Source: Lederbergia sp. NSJ-179 (lineage in GTDB: Bacteria > Bacillota > Bacilli > Bacillales > Bacillaceae_C). From it: a DNA stretch of 64,000 nucleotides. This document shows positions 33,537 to 43,337 of the stretch, in pieces. The translations under genes and the position numbers were made by a program. Every line of letters starts with the position of its first letter. The stretch's first letter is position 1. Location: positions 1-64,000 of the forward strand of contig NZ_JALIFP010000010.1 of NCBI RefSeq assembly GCF_022867885.1. Direction: 5' to 3'. The notes beneath the pieces were generated by a model that had not been told where the DNA came from, did not search any database, and worked only from the letters and a program-made list of their open reading frames with translations.

Positions 33537-34805
33537 TTATTCCAAAATAGGGTTGGTTTTGGCGGCCTGTTTTTCTTTTTCAGGTTTGATCGCCTTAAAA
33601 GAAAGCCAGGCTCCAATGAGGCTGAGCGACCCTAAAAGCATAATCATATCCAATATCTTCCCTTTCATAACTAAGGCAATGATAGGTGGACCAGCAGCAA
33701 CGCCAAGAAAACGCATGGAACTAAATATGGACGTAATTGTTCCTCGCATTTCCTTTTCAATGCTTTGATTCAGAATCGAATCAAGACAAGGTAAAGCAGC
33801 TCCGATTCCAATCCCACAAACAAGAAAAACGATAAGTAAATAAATGAATTTTTCGGAAATCATGGTAGCCCCAATTGAAATTCCGGTTAAAATAACTCCA
33901 AAAAACGCAATCCACTTCATCCTTGTTAAATTGTCTTTGATAACCTTCCCAGCAATATAAGATGATATACATAAAGCGGCTAAAGGAATCGCAAGTAAAA
34001 ACCCCTTTTTGACTCCATCATAATGATATTTATCCTCTAAGACCGAGGATAAATAAAAAAGTAATCCAAATAAAATGAACATCAGTATGGCCCCAATAAT
34101 AAAAACAGCGATAAGCCATCTCCAATGCTGTTCGAAAATTCCCTTTATATTTTTAATAAACCGACCAAAGGATAGTTCATGTTCATCTCCCTCGGGTTTT
34201 TTTACAAAGATGAGCATTAATAATAAGGAAAGAAGGCTAAGCAAAGGGATGGCAAAAAATGGCATAAACCAAATAATACCGGCAATAAGTGAACCAAGGA
34301 TCGGGCTAAGTACCTTTCCAAATGTGTTAGAAGTTTCGATTATACCGAGTGATGCACTTGCCTCCGCTTCCTCTTTGCATATATCACCAACCAAAGGTAA
34401 AACAATGGGAAAGGCACCTGCTGCCCCAATTCCTTGTAAAATTCTTCCCATTATGATCCAAGAAAAGGCAGAATCAAGCTGCCATGCTGCCCAGCCCGAA
34501 ATAATACCACCAATCCCTGTCATAATAAGCGAAGGAATGATCACGACTTTCCGTCCAAACTTATCAGAAAGAAATCCTGCAACTGGAATCAAAAATATGG
34601 AGACAATTGAATATACGGTAATAATTAAACTTGATTGAAATGTAGAGATATTCAGTTGCTCCTCCATTAAAGGAAGGATCGGAATTAACATCGAATTCCC
34701 AAGTGTCATAATTAGTGGTATGGACGCAATGGCCATAATGGCCATTTTTTTATTTGTTTTCTTTTGGCCAGTATTTGCTTTGAGATGTTCGTGATTAAAT
34801 TCCAT
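33537..34805 (-). CDS. MFS transporter, probable drug efflux protein
   Basis: The 422-aa protein has 12 predicted membrane helices. Between helices 2 and 3 is the family signature FLSDKFGRK, and helix 5 has the antiporter-like GIIETSNTFGKVLSPILGS segment, which points to drug/proton antiport. The central cytoplasmic loop and the C-terminal tail are Lys-rich. No regulator gene is adjacent. Substrate cannot be told. Confidence 0.85.
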   Translation of the reverse strand: MEFNHEHLKANTGQKKTNKKMAIMAIASIPLIMTLGNSMLIPILPLMEEQLNISTFQSSLIITVYSIVSIFLIPVAGFLSDKFGRKVVIIPSLIMTGIGGIISGWAAWQLDSAFSWIIMGRILQGIGAAGAFPIVLPLVGDICKEEAEASASLGIIETSNTFGKVLSPILGSLIAGIIWFMPFFAIPLLSLLSLLLMLIFVKKPEGDEHELSFGRFIKNIKGIFEQHWRWLIAVFIIGAILMFILFGLLFYLSSVLEDKYHYDGVKKGFLLAIPLAALCISSYIAGKVIKDNLTRMKWIAFFGVILTGISIGATMISEKFIYLLIVFLVCGIGIGAALPCLDSILNQSIEKEMRGTITSIFSSMRFLGVAAGPPIIALVMKGKILDMIMLLGSLSLIGAWLSFKAIKPEKEKQAAKTNPILE

Positions 34806-35139
34806 TGTTTTTTCCTTTCGACAATAATAATTTTACTATTTACTGATTTCGTTTTTTTATCCCAACTAAAAGGTACCTAAAGAAAGGAATTTTCAAGTAA
34901 ACTGGTTATGAAAGTAACGTCAAAAACGGAAGGCAAAATCATTGATTTTTTATGAAATCATAGTAAGATTGATATGGCTGAATTTATCTATGAAAAACCC
35001 GTCGAGATCTCTATTTTAAAACCTTTTTAAAATAGATATTTTCCCTTTATATTATGCATGCACAGTGCTAGAATAATTGGGTAGGGTTTCACATTTTATT
35101 AAAACAAATTATGGTTGGAATCGTGGAGGCGTATCACAA
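34806..35139 (+). promoter_or_regulatory. Intergenic region with the odhAB promoter
   Basis: An extended -10 TGCTAGAAT (ending 35076) with TTTATA 17 bp upstream is the likely odhA promoter, giving a start near 35083. An A/T-rich hairpin (TCTATTTTAAAA / TTTTAAAATAGA, about 35010-35036) lies before it. Nothing else is recognisable in this 334-bp gap between divergent genes. Confidence 0.5.
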
Positions 35140-37977
35140 ATGAGTAAACACTCTTCATATCAAGCGTCACCCTGGCAAAAGTTTTCAGGACCGAATCTTG
35201 GTTACGTGATGGAAGTGTACGATGAGTATGTCAAAGACCCCAGTAGTATTGATCATGAATTAAAAAAGTTATTTGATCAATGGGGCGCACCGCAAGCAGT
35301 AGAAGCAGAGGAAACAACAATAAGTCAATCAGATATTTCATTTCCAGAAAATCCTAACATGTATAGCAAAATTGCCGGCGCCATTAAGCTTGCTGATAAT
35401 ATTCGTACATATGGGCATTTAGCCGCAGATATTAGACCTTTAGAACTTCGAGATATCGATGTAAGGTATATTGAATTGTCTCAATTTGACTTAACAGAGG
35501 AAGATCTTAAAAAAATTCCTGCCTCTTTCATTTCACCGAACGCACCATCTGCTTTAAAAGATGGGTTAGAGGCCATGAATCATTTAAAAAAGGTATATAC
35601 AAAGAGGATTGCGTTTGAATATAATCATGTTCATGAATTAGAAGAAAAAAAATGGCTCAAAGAGCAAATAGAATCTGAGTGTTTTTACCCTTCCCTTACA
35701 AATGAAGAGCGGATCGAAGTATTGCATCGTCTTTCAGAAGTAGAAGGATTTGAAAAATTTATCCATCGTACATTTGTCGGTCAAAAGCGTTTTTCGATTG
35801 AAGGATTGGATACACTTGTTCCTTTAATTGATAAAATTATTCAGTCTACTGTGGAAACAGGTACTAAAACAATTAATATTGGGATGGCCCATCGTGGACG
35901 ATTAAATGTACTGGCTCATATCCTTGAGAAACCATACAAATTAATATTCTCCGAATTCCAACATGCACCAAACAAGGATATGGTTCCTTCGGAGGGATCG
36001 ATTGGGATTACGTATGGATGGACAGGAGATGTCAAATATCATCTTGGTGCCGATAGAAGGGTGAAACGAGGCGATACTACACAAACAAGAATTACACTCG
36101 CCAATAATCCAAGTCATCTCGAAGTTGTGGGTCCTGTTGTTGACGGTTACACACGCGCTGCACAGGAAGATAGAAGTGAACCTGGAATTCCTAAACAGGA
36201 TATGTCAAGCAGCTTAGCGATTGCGGTTCACGGAGACGCAGCGTTTCCGGGGGAAGGCATTGGCCAAGAAACCTTAAATATGGGACATTTAAAAGGGTAT
36301 GATACCGGCGGAACGATCCATATTATTGCGAATAATATGATCGGTTTCACAACGGAAAGTTCTGATTCCAGATCAACGAAATATGCATCGGATATTGCAA
36401 AGGGATTTGAAATTCCGATTGTTCACGTTAATGCAGATGATCCTGAAGCCGTTTTGGCAGCAGGAATACTTGCTTATAAATACCGTCAAAAATTCCATAA
36501 AGATTTTGTCATCGATTTAATCGGGTATAGACGGTATGGACATAATGAAACGGATGAACCGATGGTAACCAATCCTATTATGTATAATGTTGTGAATAAT
36601 CATCCAACCGTAAAAGAAATATACGCAGAACGTTTAATGGAAAAAGGGATCATTTCAACAGAAGAAGTGAATAAGATAGATAAAAAAATCTTTCAAACAC
36701 TGCAAAAGGAATATGATCGTGCCGCTAAAAATGTAGATGAACGGGATATTTCGATGAATCCGCCTGAAAATGTCATGAAGGCTTTATTGGATGAGCAAAC
36801 GGCTGTTTCAGAGGAAGATTTAAAAAGAATCAATGATGCATTATTAGACTGGCCAAAAGATTTTAATGTCTTTCACAAACTAAGCCGGATATTAAAACGC
36901 AGAGAGTCTGCATTTTCTGGAAAAGGAAAAATTGATTGGGCACATGCAGAATCACTAGCATTTGCGACTATTTTAAGGGATGGTACTCCTATTCGCTTTA
37001 CAGGTCAAGATACGCAGAGAGGAACATTTGCCCAACGGCATCTTGTCTTGCATGATGAGAAAAATGGGCAAGAGCTCATCCCAATGCATCATATTCCTGA
37101 TGCTCGTGCTTCATTTGCTGTGTATAACAGTCCATTAACGGAAGCAGCGGTAGTAGGATTTGAATATGGTTATAATGTTTACGCCCCAGAAACACTTGTG
37201 CTTTGGGAAGCTCAATATGGTGATTTTGCCAATATGGCACAGGTCTATTTTGACCAATTTATTTCATCTGGAAGGGCCAAATGGGGACAAAAATCCGGAT
37301 TGGTATTATTACTTCCACATGGATATGAAGGGGCAGGACCGGAACATTCAAGTGGAAGAGTAGAAAGATTTTTACAGAATGCTGCTGAAAATAACTGGGC
37401 TGTTGCGAATCTTTCAAGTGCCGCTCAATATTTCCATCTTCTTAGAAGACAGGCCGCTTCTCTTGGGAAAGAAAACGTCAAACCACTTGTCATTATGACA
37501 CCTAAATCCTTGCTTCGTCATCCGCTTGCTTCAGTGGATGTACAGGATCTTGTGAAAGGAAGCTTTCAGCCTGTTATGGAACAAAAAGGGCTTGGTGAGA
37601 ATAAAGAAGCTGTCGAAAGATTGATTCTTTGCAGTGGGAAAATTAGTATTGATTTGGCTGAGCAAGTAGAAAAGGAAACGGATCTGGATTGGCTTCATAT
37701 TTTGCGAATTGAAGAATTATATCCATTCCCTTCAGAAAAAGTGAAAGGAATATTGTCCCGGTATCCAAATGTGAAAGAGCTTGTTTGGGTACAAGAAGAA
37801 CCGAAGAATATGGGCGGATGGACACATGTGGATCCTTATTTGCGCAAGCTTGCTCCAAGTGGCGTTGACGTAAAATATACGGGTCGAAGAAGACGCTCTA
37901 GTCCTGCAGAAGGTGATCCGACGATTCATAGAAAAGAGCAAAATCGGATCATGAAAGAAGCACTAAGCAGAAATTAA
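35140..37977 (+). CDS. odhA: 2-Oxoglutarate dehydrogenase E1 component
   Basis: It is the thiamine-diphosphate-dependent decarboxylase of the TCA-cycle 2-oxoglutarate dehydrogenase complex. ATG 35140, after GTGGAGG, gives 945 aa, matching B. subtilis OdhA. Blocks seen: the short N-terminal E2-binding segment, MAHRGRLNVL, the diphosphate-binding region HGDAAFPGEGI...NNMIGFTT, and RFTGQDTQRGTFAQRH in the transketolase-like half. It is cotranscribed with odhB (42-nt gap). Confidence 0.97.
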   Translation: MSKHSSYQASPWQKFSGPNLGYVMEVYDEYVKDPSSIDHELKKLFDQWGAPQAVEAEETTISQSDISFPENPNMYSKIAGAIKLADNIRTYGHLAADIRPLELRDIDVRYIELSQFDLTEEDLKKIPASFISPNAPSALKDGLEAMNHLKKVYTKRIAFEYNHVHELEEKKWLKEQIESECFYPSLTNEERIEVLHRLSEVEGFEKFIHRTFVGQKRFSIEGLDTLVPLIDKIIQSTVETGTKTINIGMAHRGRLNVLAHILEKPYKLIFSEFQHAPNKDMVPSEGSIGITYGWTGDVKYHLGADRRVKRGDTTQTRITLANNPSHLEVVGPVVDGYTRAAQEDRSEPGIPKQDMSSSLAIAVHGDAAFPGEGIGQETLNMGHLKGYDTGGTIHIIANNMIGFTTESSDSRSTKYASDIAKGFEIPIVHVNADDPEAVLAAGILAYKYRQKFHKDFVIDLIGYRRYGHNETDEPMVTNPIMYNVVNNHPTVKEIYAERLMEKGIISTEEVNKIDKKIFQTLQKEYDRAAKNVDERDISMNPPENVMKALLDEQTAVSEEDLKRINDALLDWPKDFNVFHKLSRILKRRESAFSGKGKIDWAHAESLAFATILRDGTPIRFTGQDTQRGTFAQRHLVLHDEKNGQELIPMHHIPDARASFAVYNSPLTEAAVVGFEYGYNVYAPETLVLWEAQYGDFANMAQVYFDQFISSGRAKWGQKSGLVLLLPHGYEGAGPEHSSGRVERFLQNAAENNWAVANLSSAAQYFHLLRRQAASLGKENVKPLVIMTPKSLLRHPLASVDVQDLVKGSFQPVMEQKGLGENKEAVERLILCSGKISIDLAEQVEKETDLDWLHILRIEELYPFPSEKVKGILSRYPNVKELVWVQEEPKNMGGWTHVDPYLRKLAPSGVDVKYTGRRRRSSPAEGDPTIHRKEQNRIMKEALSRN

Positions 37978-38019
37978 TCAAAATTCAATGTATGGCAACA
38001 ATTAGAGGAGGCTTTCAAA

Positions 38020-39273
38020 GTGGCTGAAATTAAAGTACCTGAATTAGCAGAATCGATTACGGAAGGTACAATCGCGCAATGGTTGAAACAACCCGGAGAC
38101 CATGTGGATAAGGGAGAATATATCGTAGAGCTTGAAACAGATAAGGTCAATCTTGAAGTGATTTCTGAAGAAGCGGGGATTGTGAAAGAATTGAAGGCTT
38201 CTGAAGGTGATACTGTTCAAGTAGGTGATGTTATTGCCATTGTCGAAGCTGGAGAAGGGGAAGGCAAAGCAGAGACATCAGCTAATGAACAAGTAAAAGA
38301 AGAGAAGACAAATGAAGCTGACAACAAAGAACAAAATGAAAAAGTGGAACCTGAAAAAGTGACGGAAGATAAAAAAGACCGTACCATTGCTTCGCCTGCT
38401 GCACGTAAGCTGGCAAGAGAAAAAGGGATTGATCTTTCCCAAGTACCAACTATTGATCCGATGGGACGTGTCAGAAAACAAGATGTTACCTCCTACTCTA
38501 ATCAACCAAAACAGGAGGCAGCACCGTCTGCACCGGCGCAAAAAGCGGCACCAGCTGTTCCTGAAGACGGCAAGCCTGTTGAAAGGGTACGTTTATCAAG
38601 ACGGCGTCAAACGATTGCAAAACGACTTTTAGAAGTGAAGCAAAATACAGCCATGTTAACGACATTTAACGAAATTGATATGACGGCTGTAATGGATCTG
38701 CGTAAACGTAAAAAAGACAATTTTGTAAAAGAGCATGATGTTCGGTTAGGATTTATGTCTTTCTTTACAAAAGCGGTTGTCGCTGCACTTAAAAAATATC
38801 CGGCTGTAAACTCTGAGCTCGATGGTGACGAGTTAATTATGAAAAACTTCTATGATATTGGTGTTGCTGTTTCAACGGATGAAGGTTTAGTTGTACCCGT
38901 TATTCGCGATTGTGACCGTAAAAACTTCGCAGAAATTGAAGCAGATATTTTAGCTGTTGCCAATAAAGCGAGGGACAATAAATTAACGTTAAGTGATTTA
39001 TCTGGTGGAACATTTACGATTACCAACGGTGGTGTATTTGGCTCTCTTTTATCTACTCCGATTTTAAATGGTACACAAGTTGGGATTTTGGGCATGCATA
39101 CCATTCAAACAAGACCTATTGCCATTGATGCGGAACGGATGGAAAACCGTCCAATGATGTATGTTGCTTTATCCTATGATCACCGCGTCATAGATGGAAA
39201 AGAAGCGGTAGGATTCCTAGTTACGATTAAAAAATTGTTGGAAAATCCTGAGGATCTCCTTTTAGAGGGATAA
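38020..39273 (+). CDS. odhB: 2-Oxoglutarate dehydrogenase E2 (dihydrolipoyl succinyltransferase)
   Basis: The 417-aa protein, GTG start after GAGGAGG, has a lipoyl domain with the attachment Lys at residue 42 (ETDKVNLE), a Glu/Lys-rich linker (about 85-125), a peripheral subunit-binding domain (about 127-160; [14 protein letters not shown]), a Pro/Ala linker, and the catalytic domain ending with [12 protein letters not shown] (His and Asp near 388-392). It forms the core of the complex with OdhA and the E3 encoded elsewhere. Confidence 0.97.
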   Translation: MAEIKVPELAESITEGTIAQWLKQPGDHVDKGEYIVELETDKVNLEVISEEAGIVKELKASEGDTVQVGDVIAIVEAGEGEGKAETSANEQVKEEKTNEADNKEQNEKVEPEKVTEDKKDRTIASPAARKLAREKGIDLSQVPTIDPMGRVRKQDVTSYSNQPKQEAAPSAPAQKAAPAVPEDGKPVERVRLSRRRQTIAKRLLEVKQNTAMLTTFNEIDMTAVMDLRKRKKDNFVKEHDVRLGFMSFFTKAVVAALKKYPAVNSELDGDELIMKNFYDIGVAVSTDEGLVVPVIRDCDRKNFAEIEADILAVANKARDNKLTLSDLSGGTFTITNGGVFGSLLSTPILNGTQVGILGMHTIQTRPIAIDAERMENRPMMYVALSYDHRVIDGKEAVGFLVTIKKLLENPEDLLLEG

Positions 39274-39280
39274 CCATAGC

Positions 39281-39311
39281 AAAAGAGCTGACACCATGTG
39301 CCAGCTCTTTT
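39281..39311 (+). terminator. Terminator after odhB
   Basis: A 10-bp stem AAAAGAGCTG / CAGCTCTTTT lies 8 nt past the stop codon; the T residues of the 3' arm serve as the run. Confidence 0.75.
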
Positions 39312-39334
39312 GGATTGTATGTTTAAATAAAAAA

Positions 39335-39361
39335 AGCGTGTCACAATCCATGTGGCACGCT
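39335..39361 (-). terminator. Terminator of sda
   Basis: The hairpin AGCGTGTCAC / GTGGCACGCT is followed, on the minus strand, by TTTTTTTATTT. It lies downstream of the minus-strand sda gene. Confidence 0.75.
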
Positions 39362-39395
39362 CATATGTTGATAGATATATAATTTTCTTTTTGGT

Positions 39396-39518
39396 TTAAG
39401 CTTTTAATCCACGTTTCCTAATTTCTGACTTAAGTAATCTAATCCATTCACTCTCATGATTATTTTTCTTTGCATCTCGATAGGCAGCAACTAGCATTTC
39501 ATTACTCATAATTTTCAT
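39396..39518 (-). CDS. sda: Sporulation checkpoint inhibitor Sda (40 aa)
   Basis: A GAGGAGG site precedes an ATG opening a 40-codon frame. The protein has the Sda helical hairpin pattern: SNEMLVAAYRDAKK, then ESEWIRLLKSEIRKRGL, comparable to B. subtilis Sda (LSDELLIESY...FIELIENEIKRRSL). Sda blocks the sporulation kinase KinA when DNA replication is perturbed. A later in-frame ATG (39509) is possible. The terminator on the same strand fits. The gene lies between odhB and a Rok-like gene. I found no clear DnaA boxes upstream. Confidence 0.85.
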   Translation of the reverse strand: MKIMSNEMLVAAYRDAKKNNHESEWIRLLKSEIRKRGLKA

Positions 39519-39757
39519 TGCCAGTAAAACCTCCTCGTGAAGTTGGATTATTCAATTGCTACTACATATTTTACCTCTTTTTGGACGAAAAGAAAAGGGG
39601 GTTGCTTGAATTTTCAAATAAAGTTATCGATGGCAAAAAAGAACTTAGATAAATTTTCAAAATCATCTTGCCTTTCTTAAAAATTATGCTCATAATCGAA
39701 GGTATAAAAGAAATATTATTTGACAATTGAGGATAGGTTTGATAGGAGGGCATTAAA

Positions 39758-40231
39758 TTGTTTGATGAGAGGAACGCGTTGAAAGTTCGATTAGAGCAAA
39801 TGAATGATGTAGAGAAAACGATTTTAGCAGAAATACATAAAGAACGGAATTATATTTTTAATCGATTAAGAGAATTAGATGAACAAGAGGCAGTAGAAAA
39901 AACGAGCTCCATACCGAACAATAATCGATTGAGCCAAACGAATGATTCAAAAAGTTCCCCAGCATCTATTCCTAGAATACGTAAAGGACGTCCCTCCAGA
40001 CGCAGTAAAACAACAAAATTAGGGGAAATAGTGATAAATATATTAAAAGAGGCAAATGCTCCTGTACGTGGGAAAGAATTAAAGGAGAAAATTGAATCGA
40101 CTACAGATTCCCATATTGCGAATATGACAACCTTTATGAATACGATTCGCGAATCAGATCCCAATATTATAAAAGTGGGACGCGGACTTTATCTATATGA
40201 CCAAAATACACAAGAGGATACGAATCAGTAA
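39758..40231 (+). CDS. rok: Rok-like nucleoid-associated repressor
   Basis: The 157-aa protein starts with TTG after AGGAGGG. The N-terminal coiled coil (FDERNALKVRLEQMND...LRELDEQE) closely parallels that of B. subtilis Rok, and the C-terminal winged-helix domain (about 90-150) includes NMTTFMNTI, very like Rok's NMTTFMQSL, and ends GRGLYLYD. A basic linker (RIRKGRPSRRSKTTK) joins them. Rok silences AT-rich, often acquired DNA. At 157 aa it is shorter than B. subtilis Rok (191 aa), mainly in the linker. An orthologous or paralogous role cannot be decided here. Confidence 0.8.
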   Translation: MFDERNALKVRLEQMNDVEKTILAEIHKERNYIFNRLRELDEQEAVEKTSSIPNNNRLSQTNDSKSSPASIPRIRKGRPSRRSKTTKLGEIVINILKEANAPVRGKELKEKIESTTDSHIANMTTFMNTIRESDPNIIKVGRGLYLYDQNTQEDTNQ

Positions 40232-40251
40232 AAAGTTTCCATATGAACGTA

Positions 40252-40271
40252 GGCTTGCTTGAGAGCAAGTC
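40252..40271 (+). terminator. Weak terminator after the rok-like gene
   Basis: GGCTTGCT / AGCAAGTC hairpin with TGAG loop is followed by TTTTCTATTTTTG. Confidence 0.6.
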
Positions 40272-40324
40272 TTTTCTATTTTTGTTAGAATAGATATTTA
40301 TTAATGTAGAGAGGATATCATGAG

Positions 40325-41203
40325 ATGAATGCATTATCATTGCCGCATGCAATTGAGAAAATTGTAAAAGAAAGGAATTCAAAGTTCTCACATCAATCGC
40401 AAATAGAAGAGGAGCAAACAGGTCGATTTTTATCTAAGGATAATGAATTATTAACCGATGCCATTATTTCAGTGGCATTAGGAAAAAACCTTTTGCTTAA
40501 AGGACCTACAGGTTCCGGGAAAACGAAATTGGCGGAAACATTATCACACATTTTTCAGCAACCAATGCATAGTATCAATTGCTCCGTTGATTTGGATGCA
40601 GAGGCTTTTTTAGGTTTTAAAACGATTGGTCAAAAGGAAGGAACGCAGACAATCGAGTTTGTCCCTGGTCCAGTCGTGAAGGCGATGCAAAATGGACATT
40701 TATTATATATTGATGAGATTAATATGGCGAAACCAGAAACATTACCGATTTTAAACAGTCTTCTCGATTACCGTAGATCCGTTTTTAACCCATTTACCGC
40801 TGAGACCATTCATGCCGCAAAAGAATTTGGAGTGATTGCGGCGATTAATGAAGGGTATATTGGAACGGTTCCTTTAAACGAAGCCTTAAAAAATAGATTT
40901 ATTGTTCTTGATGTTCCTTATATTCAAGGAGATACTCTAAAAACGGTACTAAGAACGGAAAGCATCTTAGAGGATGAAACATTATTAGATCAATATGTCT
41001 TATTATCCGAAGATTTGGTTACCCAAGTGCGTAATGGGCAAGTGCCGGAAGAGGCAGCATCCATTCGGGCTCTTATTGATACCTGTGATTTGTCAGTCTA
41101 TTTACCACCATTAAGGGCCATTCAGCGGGGAATAGCTGACAAACTGGAAGAGGAAAGAGAAAGAGCTGCCATTATGAATATTGCGGCTACCTTGTTCGAG
41201 TGA
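40325..41203 (+). CDS. yojN: MoxR-type AAA ATPase YojN
   Basis: The 292-aa AAA+ ATPase has Walker A GPTGSGKTKLAE, Walker B LLYIDEINMA and the sensor region IAAINEGYIGT. It matches the CbbQ/NorQ-like MoxR group, which remodels partner proteins together with a VWA-domain protein. The VWA partner (yojO) follows 12 nt later, and odhAB lie upstream, as in B. subtilis. The client of the pair is unknown. Confidence 0.9.
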   Translation: MNALSLPHAIEKIVKERNSKFSHQSQIEEEQTGRFLSKDNELLTDAIISVALGKNLLLKGPTGSGKTKLAETLSHIFQQPMHSINCSVDLDAEAFLGFKTIGQKEGTQTIEFVPGPVVKAMQNGHLLYIDEINMAKPETLPILNSLLDYRRSVFNPFTAETIHAAKEFGVIAAINEGYIGTVPLNEALKNRFIVLDVPYIQGDTLKTVLRTESILEDETLLDQYVLLSEDLVTQVRNGQVPEEAASIRALIDTCDLSVYLPPLRAIQRGIADKLEEERERAAIMNIAATLFE

Positions 41204-41215
41204 GGAGGGAAAAAA

Positions 41216-43132
41216 TTGTATCGCTTTATCGACTTTAATGATGAAAAAATAGATTCTCTGCTTATAATGGAATTATCAGATCTCGCCAAAACGCTTGTAA
41301 GAGATCCGGACTATGAGGTAGAGCTACGTGTTCACTCCTATGTAAGTAAGGAAGACAAAAAAATATATGTGAGTCATTTCTGGAATCATCGCTCTGAACC
41401 ATTAACGGTCTCAGGGATGAAAAGTGACGTTTATTTGCGGGCAATGGGGAATTTTCATTATACGGACCAAAAGGTGGTCGATCATTTTGTGGAATGGTCC
41501 CAGAATACAAGCCTTCCTCGCTTTGCTCAACAATTATTTTCCCTTGCAGAGGATTTAAGAGTAGAGGAAATTTGCAAAAGAAAAAGGCCTGGGATGAGAA
41601 AAGAATTCCAAGTTCGCAGGCAGGTTTATTTAGAATTTTTCCAGACGCAATGGAAGGTAAATACAGAAAGAAGTTTATTTACGGATCTCCTTTTTAATCT
41701 TGCTTATTTAGTTTGGAATGCCCAAACACCTTTTTTTGAAATTCCAGGAATTCATCCGAAATTGAATCCACTGATCCCTTTATATCGAAGGAATTTGGAA
41801 TCTTTTTTTGATGCTGCCTCTACAAACGATGTGGCCGAAAACTGTATGGCTATTGTGACATTATTAGAGAATGATTTAAAACGAGATTTATTAAACGACT
41901 ATTATCATCTCCATCATGACCAGAAAGAAAATCAATCCGCGGATTATCGGGATTTATTAAGAAAAGACACCCTTATCAATAATGATCAAGCGAAAGAAAA
42001 AGCTGAGGGAGACGAAGAATTTTTCAAAGAGGAAATGAAGACATGGCATCGGGAGACAAGTGAACCTGGTAAAAGTTTTTTACAATTCGATCTTGAACAG
42101 GGCACACAGACAGACATACTGGCGAATGAGGCAAGGGAAGGAGAAGCGGGTGATCAAGCTTTAGCGATCGTCAAAGGGAAAACGGGGAAAAGTCGTTATC
42201 AGGATTACACAAGCATGGAAGAAATGGGGCGAAAAAATGAGGGCGCGGATAATACGAGTGCACCGTATGGTAGAGAAAATCGGAATGCAGAGGCTATTTT
42301 TATTTCGTCTGCCCAACCAAAAAAAGAAGAAATGAATCAATACCGATTATATAAAGATTCGATGACCTTGTACCAAAAAAAATTAAAGCGGACGATTGAT
42401 ATGACATTGGAACATAGGAAGCAGTTTCCACGAACTCAATTACTGTTTGGCCGTCTAGATAAAAATATCATTCGTTTTTTCACGGATAATCAAAAGAGGC
42501 TTTTTTATAAAAGGACAGAAAACTCGAAAAAAATAGATGCTGCTTTTAGTCTATTAGTGGATTGTTCAGCTTCTATGCAAGATAAAATGGAAGAGACGAA
42601 GAAAGGGATCACCTTATTTCACGAAGCCTTAAAATCCGTTCAGGTCCCTCATGAAATTACAGGGTTTTGGGAAGATGCAAATGAGGCAAATCAGAACAGA
42701 CAACCTAATTACTTCCAGCAGCCCATTCCTTTTTCGAACTCATTAAAAAGGAAATCCGGCCCGGAAATTATGCAATTGCAAGCAGAAGAGGATAACAGAG
42801 ATGGTTTTGCGATAAGAGTGATAACCGAAAGATTCTTAAAAAGAATGGAAAAACAAAAATTTTTGATTATTTTTTCTGATGGGGAACCTGCTGCTTTTGG
42901 GTATAGTCAAAATGGGATTGTCGATACCCATATGGCCGTTATGGACGCTCGTAAAAAAGGAATTGAAGTCATCAACATATTTTTATCCATGAATGGAGTG
43001 GGGGATGAACAGCGTAAAGTTTTCCATAATATTTATGGGCCCTATAGCTTAATTGCCCCAACCATTGAAGCATTACCTGAACTGCTCTTTCCACTATTAA
43101 AAAAGTTATTGCTCCAATCCCTTCACTCGTGA
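41216..43132 (+). CDS. yojO: VWA-domain protein YojO
   Basis: The 638-aa protein begins with TTG after GAGGAGGG. Its C-terminal von Willebrand A domain (about residues 440-630) has an intact metal-binding MIDAS start, VDCSASM, plus FSDGEP. The long N-terminal part (CbbO/NorD-like) is helical and charged. It probably acts with YojN as an ATPase/adaptor pair. Fused NorD-like proteins are of similar size. Confidence 0.88.
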   Translation: MYRFIDFNDEKIDSLLIMELSDLAKTLVRDPDYEVELRVHSYVSKEDKKIYVSHFWNHRSEPLTVSGMKSDVYLRAMGNFHYTDQKVVDHFVEWSQNTSLPRFAQQLFSLAEDLRVEEICKRKRPGMRKEFQVRRQVYLEFFQTQWKVNTERSLFTDLLFNLAYLVWNAQTPFFEIPGIHPKLNPLIPLYRRNLESFFDAASTNDVAENCMAIVTLLENDLKRDLLNDYYHLHHDQKENQSADYRDLLRKDTLINNDQAKEKAEGDEEFFKEEMKTWHRETSEPGKSFLQFDLEQGTQTDILANEAREGEAGDQALAIVKGKTGKSRYQDYTSMEEMGRKNEGADNTSAPYGRENRNAEAIFISSAQPKKEEMNQYRLYKDSMTLYQKKLKRTIDMTLEHRKQFPRTQLLFGRLDKNIIRFFTDNQKRLFYKRTENSKKIDAAFSLLVDCSASMQDKMEETKKGITLFHEALKSVQVPHEITGFWEDANEANQNRQPNYFQQPIPFSNSLKRKSGPEIMQLQAEEDNRDGFAIRVITERFLKRMEKQKFLIIFSDGEPAAFGYSQNGIVDTHMAVMDARKKGIEVINIFLSMNGVGDEQRKVFHNIYGPYSLIAPTIEALPELLFPLLKKLLLQSLHS

Positions 43133-43140
43133 GCATATAT

Positions 43141-43299
43141 TTTATCCCGAATTAACTGGCAGTAAGACCACCACTTCGAGAATTCGAGGGAAAACAAGAA
43201 TTGCAAGTGGGGGTCAACTGCCAGTAAATCCCCGATTCGTTCAACTAACATTCAGTGGGGGATGAAAAAAACCCCCACTGAATGAAGTTTCACTTTATC
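43141..43299 (-). repeat. Dispersed repeat family B, copy 2 (inverted)
   Basis: The reverse complement reads GATAAAGTGAAACTTCATTCAGTGGGGG-TTTTTTTCATCCCCCACTGAA ... GAACGAATCGGGGATTTACTGGCAG ... GTTAATTCGGGATAAAA, matching 9887-10115 but lacking its insert of about 75 nt. It directly follows yojO. Confidence 0.8.
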
Positions 43300-43305
43300 C
43301 CTATG

Positions 43306-43337
43306 AAAAAAAGCTATCTAACGTTAGATAGCTTTTT
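43306..43337. terminator. Bidirectional terminator (yojO / TPM gene)
   Basis: The palindrome AAAAAAAGCTATCTAACGTTAGATAGCTTTTTT lies between convergent genes. Confidence 0.85.
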
